Below, one piece after another: positions 39,989-42,511 of a DNA stretch of 42,511 bases; the stretch's first letter is position 1, and every line of letters starts with the position of its first letter. Below the pieces are notes generated by a model. The model worked only from the letters and a program-made list of their open reading frames with translations. It made no database searches and was not told where the DNA came from. Both the position numbers and the translations under genes were made by a program. Where the stretch lies: positions 1-42,511 of the forward strand of contig CAAGEZ010000015.1 in the NCBI GenBank assembly GCA_900768995.1, given 5' to 3'. The stretch is from Oscillospiraceae bacterium. GTDB lineage: Bacteria; Bacillota; Clostridia; Oscillospirales; Ruminococcaceae.

Positions 39989-41209
39989 ATGACGTTATTT
40001 GAGATTTATAACGAGTATAGGTGCGGCAACAAGGATATTTTTAATACAATTGCTACTGACAGGGTAATTCTTGGCGAATACAAGTCTTACGGTCAAAGTA
40101 ATTTTGAATTAATATCACCTCTTAAAGAATTGTCAAGAAAGCTATACGAAAAATACAGTGTGCCTTATAGGCAGCCAAAGGGGAAATCCCCCAAATATTA
40201 TGATGCCGCTTATTATGGGACAAGTCAGGATATGGCAAAAGATATTGTTATGATACTGTTTGAGCTGTTCAATGACGGGGATTTTACAGCTCAAAGCGAA
40301 GCGGAACTTTTTCGGGAATTGAAGAAAAGGGCTGTGAAGTACATTAATAATAGTATCAAAATATCACCCTGCACCGTGCCCGATGAGAGAATGAACAAGG
40401 ACGGCGAGACAGAGAGCCTAATAGATGCCTTGGAAGATGAAGCGGCTGACGTTGAAGAGATCGTTGAAGAGCACGAAAGTATCAGAGTAAAGAAACATCT
40501 GTATTTCATATCGGAAATGAACAAAGTTATGCAGAGCTGTGATATCACTGAACTATGCCAATCGGATGCGGCGGTTCAGAAGAATATTATCAAGCTGATG
40601 AAAAAATATTATCACAGTTTTTACGACGGGAAATCGGATATAGTCAGATACCCGAGTGAAACAGAAATGCTGATGCTCTACTGCAACGAATACGGAGAAA
40701 TTTCACAGCCGCAGTATTCAAGAGCCTTGGAAGCGGTTTTCAAAACTCTCTGCAACTGCACAACAAGTCTTAAAGGGTATCCGCAGTCAAGAGCAAGGTT
40801 CAGAAAGTCACCATACACGCCGCAGATACGATGTATAGAAATATCGGAAACCGACCTTGAAGAAATGTTGAACGGCTACATACGGTCGGGTTTTGAAACG
40901 GACAAAAGCATAGAAGATATTATGAAAATATCGGCGGGAAATGCCTCCGAACTATGGTGGAACTTATCACCCGATAAGAACGGCTACAGCATTAAAAAGT
41001 ACAGGAAAAATGCTGACGGCACAGGGTACAGGCGTTACGGAAATAATAACAATAAGGTTGTTATGAACGGAAAAATAATTTGCATTACGGCGGGTAAGTG
41101 CAGATTATTCATCGCCGACCGGAAAATTTATTCCTATGCTACCGATAAAGAGATTTTCTATATCAAAAGAAAGCAGAACGAATATGCAGGCTACAGCATA
41201 TCGGCATAA
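39989..41209 (+). CDS. Hypothetical element protein
   Basis: A 406-aa protein that I do not recognise. The start, MTLFEIYNEYRCGNKDIFNTI, resembles the first helix of sigma-like region 2 proteins, and EEIVEEHESIRVKKHLYFISEMNKVMQ and PSETEMLMLYCNEYGEISQPQYSRALEAVF are helical. The C-terminal part (NKVVMNGKIICITAGKCRLFIADRKIYSYATDKEIFYIK) looks beta-rich. No signal peptide or membrane segment. AGAGG lies 8 nt before the ATG. It is co-transcribed with the winged-helix gene, so a joint role in element maintenance or regulation is plausible. Confidence 0.65.
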   Translation: MTLFEIYNEYRCGNKDIFNTIATDRVILGEYKSYGQSNFELISPLKELSRKLYEKYSVPYRQPKGKSPKYYDAAYYGTSQDMAKDIVMILFELFNDGDFTAQSEAELFRELKKRAVKYINNSIKISPCTVPDERMNKDGETESLIDALEDEAADVEEIVEEHESIRVKKHLYFISEMNKVMQSCDITELCQSDAAVQKNIIKLMKKYYHSFYDGKSDIVRYPSETEMLMLYCNEYGEISQPQYSRALEAVFKTLCNCTTSLKGYPQSRARFRKSPYTPQIRCIEISETDLEEMLNGYIRSGFETDKSIEDIMKISAGNASELWWNLSPDKNGYSIKKYRKNADGTGYRRYGNNNNKVVMNGKIICITAGKCRLFIADRKIYSYATDKEIFYIKRKQNEYAGYSISA

Positions 41210-41443
41210 ATTTTTGAAAAAAGCCGTTTAGGTGTACAAATGCTGAAATAACCTTGTATAAATATATAGGGAATGACGAGGGGCACTTTTCTGCTAAGCC
41301 GATACTGACATTTTCTCCACGGAACAGCATTCTTGCTTCCGGAATGTCCTCACTTTTCCGTAGGTATAATTCTATCGGCAATGCTGAGAAATGATGCTCC
41401 TGCATTCTCCCGAAATATAACTACTCCTTATATCATTTTTTTG
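41210..41443. other. Non-coding gap with a possible leftward remnant
   Basis: The only frame of note is leftward, 41405-41163: ALPIELYLRKSEDIPEARMLFRGENVSIGLAEKCPSSFPIYLYK. It reads like protein but has no proper SD spacing and overlaps the end of the + strand gene by 47 bp. It may be a gene remnant. Confidence 0.3.
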
Positions 41444-41473
41444 CCGTCTGCAAAAGCGGGCGGTATATTTTTT
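41444..41473 (+). terminator. Terminator before the HTH gene
   Basis: CCGTCTGC-AAAA-GCGGGCGG (two GU pairs), followed by TATATTTTTT. Confidence 0.65.
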
Positions 41474-41502
41474 ACACTTTTAAGGAAAGGAATATAACTG
41501 TT

Positions 41503-41712
41503 ATGAATACAATACTTAAAAATCGTGTAAGTGCATTTCTTAAATACAGCGGAATGTCACAGTCTCAATTTGCAAGGAATGTTGACTTGTGTTCGGTCAC
41601 TATTTCTCAGTGGCTTGGAGACAAGCGAATAATCAGCATTAATGCTGAGAACAGGATACGAGAATTTATGACCGAGTATTTAACGAGGGTCGCAGAAATA
41701 ATAAACGGATAA
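41503..41712 (+). CDS. Small XRE-type HTH protein
   Basis: A 69-aa HTH protein: KNRVSAFLKYSGMSQSQFARNVDLCSVTISQWLGDKRIISINAENRIREFMTEYL. The GMSQSQFARNVDLCSVTISQWL core is a typical Cro/CI helix-turn-helix. AAAGGAA precedes the ATG. It sits 30 bp after a terminator. Another strong SD 12 bp after its stop suggests a following short gene. Its role in the element is unknown. Confidence 0.75.
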   Translation: MNTILKNRVSAFLKYSGMSQSQFARNVDLCSVTISQWLGDKRIISINAENRIREFMTEYLTRVAEIING

Positions 41713-41725
41713 AGGAGGTCGCACT

Positions 41726-41791
41726 ATGTTGTATGGAAGGTATCAACAGACAGCTATTTTATTGCAGACAGGGGGTGAAGCCTCGGGCTGA
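41726..41791 (+). CDS. Possible 21-aa leader peptide
   Basis: ATG 41726 has a perfect AAAGGAGG upstream and runs 21 codons (MLYGRYQQTAILLQTGGEAS, Gly, stop). Its 3' end overlaps a perfect 7-bp hairpin GTGAAGC (41775-41781)/GCTTCAC (41794-41800). It may be a leader ORF, or the SD may belong to a degraded gene. A second short frame starts at 41858, with its own AAGGAG. Confidence 0.3.
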   Translation: MLYGRYQQTAILLQTGGEASG

Positions 41792-41879
41792 GAGCTTCAC
41801 GATCGTTGCAGAATGAGTAAATCGGAGCGTAAAGCCCACAAAGGAGTAGTTTTTATTATGCAACATATCAAGAATTTTT

Positions 41880-42287
41880 ATGGTAAATATCACCGAGCAG
41901 GACTTAAACCGCCCCGACAACGGGTACATTGACCACATTGAGGGCGAACACTGGAAAACAATTGACGAATTTCCAAACTATATTATATCTGATAAGGGCA
42001 GAGTGTTTTCAAAGAAATACCGCAAAATAATCAAGCCGTTTTTCTGCCCGTTCAAAAAAAACAGCTTATATTATTATGTAAATTGCGTTAACGCAGACGG
42101 AAAGCCGAGAAACAGAAAATTACATAAAATTATAGCGTCGGCATTTGTGCGGAACACGGAAAATAAGCCGATAGTACACCACATTGACGGAAACAGGTTA
42201 AACAACGAAGCGGACAACCTTATGTGGGTCACTGAAAAGGAACATCACGAACTGCACAGGCAGATGAAGAAACAGGCACAAAAATAA
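41880..42287 (+). CDS. HNH endonuclease with NUMOD4-like domain
   Basis: A 135-aa phage-type HNH protein. Residues 22-50 match a NUMOD4-like DNA-binding motif (GEHWKTIDEFPNYIISDKGRVFSKKYRKIIKP), followed by RNRKLHKIIASAFVRN and the HNH core VHHIDGNRLNNEADNLMWVTEKEH (99-122), with metal-binding His100/His101 and Asn. Free-standing homing-type nucleases like this are common in phages and mobile elements. The only strong SD nearby (AAGGAG at 41840) serves the ATG at 41858 in another frame, so translation may be coupled to that short frame. Confidence 0.85.
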   Translation: MVNITEQDLNRPDNGYIDHIEGEHWKTIDEFPNYIISDKGRVFSKKYRKIIKPFFCPFKKNSLYYYVNCVNADGKPRNRKLHKIIASAFVRNTENKPIVHHIDGNRLNNEADNLMWVTEKEHHELHRQMKKQAQK

Positions 42288-42313
42288 AAATCCCCGATCT
42301 AAGAGAACGGGGA
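42284..42313 (-). terminator. Terminator of the leftward gene at the window end
   Basis: TCCCCG (42291-42296) pairs with CGGGGA (42308-42313); leftward it is followed by TTTTTATTTT. Confidence 0.7.
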
Positions 42314-42318
42314 CGATA

Positions 42319-42511
42319 TCATTCAACAACAATGGCTCTGCATAGCTCCTCCGAGGTGATATCTCTTGTCATCCAGAATGGAAGCTTTGAAGCGGGAGCG
42401 GAGTCATATTTCGGAGCAGCGGTCTGAGGTTCAAGGTGTATGACCTTTTTATCCTTGGACTGCGATGCACCGCACTTTTCACAGGTGATATTTATGTTAT
42501 CTTTGAGAATA
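42319..42511 (-). CDS. C-terminal end of an unrecognised protein (cut by the window)
   Basis: The last 63 codons of a leftward gene. It contains ITCEKCGASQSKDKKVIHL, a CxxC knuckle, and ends PFWMTRDITSEELCRAIVVE. The TGA stop is 6 bp from a good terminator, so it is a genuine gene end. A zinc-binding element protein is likely; nothing more can be said without the missing N-terminus. Confidence 0.6.
   Translation of the reverse strand, partial: ILKDNINITCEKCGASQSKDKKVIHLEPQTAAPKYDSAPASKLPFWMTRDITSEELCRAIVVE

Noticed and set aside
41163..41405. 80-codon leftward gene
   Set aside because: Some protein-like composition, but there is no correctly spaced SD and it overlaps the end of a + strand gene; noted only as a possible remnant.

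Overview
The window is chromosomal DNA from a spore-forming, low-to-mid GC member of the Clostridia. It most resembles Ruminococcus or related Oscillospiraceae. Pointers are SpoIIR, SpoVAD, SpoVAE and SpoVG, a glutamine synthetase of the large type III (GlnN) family, an archaeal-type AspRS, an L27 with a cleavable N-terminal extension, and near-consensus sigma-A promoters (17-bp spacers) with AGGAGG ribosome binding sites. No rRNA, tRNA or CRISPR array was seen.

Core region, 1-31091. Leftward: rplU-prp-rpmA with a consensus promoter and leader, then a rhomboid protease and spoIIR. Rightward: a UmuC-like Y-family polymerase with a YolD partner, a MITE-like palindromic repeat, then a MATE transporter with an AraC regulator. 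Leftward spoVAD-spoVAE lies opposite a rightward sodium:alanine symporter. Next are a MerR regulator with a lipoprotein, a GH59 galactocerebrosidase-like enzyme coupled to a second MATE pump, and a five-gene leftward operon (yfhO-like, SDR, two thrE halves, rlmI-like). Then come a Nudix hydrolase, spoVG, murC-lexA-CPBP protease, aspS and glnN. glnN sits behind a strong terminator inside its own leader, so it is probably controlled by attenuation.

Accessory region, about 31245-42511. The chromosome is interrupted inside guaA: only the last 51 codons and the terminator of GMP synthase remain at 31089-31244. From there the DNA becomes AT-rich, gene-poor and full of inverted repeats. It carries a small serine recombinase with a palindromic operator or res-like region, an orphan HicA-like toxin, a candidate small RNA, and a phage-like switch in which one small HTH protein faces at least three promoters carrying TGTACA boxes, one of them driving a J-domain protein. 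A 50-codon gene overlaps a GNAT acetyltransferase by ATGA (probable toxin-antitoxin pair). There are also broken BRO-N and ParB-like remnants, two larger unrecognised element genes, another small HTH gene and an HNH endonuclease. This looks like a mobile island inserted in guaA, with its far end outside the window. No tyrosine or large serine integrase is visible here.

The most promising unusual systems are the 50-aa/GNAT operon with its inverted-repeat leader (36302-37166), the TGTACA regulon (34486-35488), the glnN attenuator (28567-28712), and the GH59 enzyme that has a C-terminal membrane anchor but no visible signal peptide.
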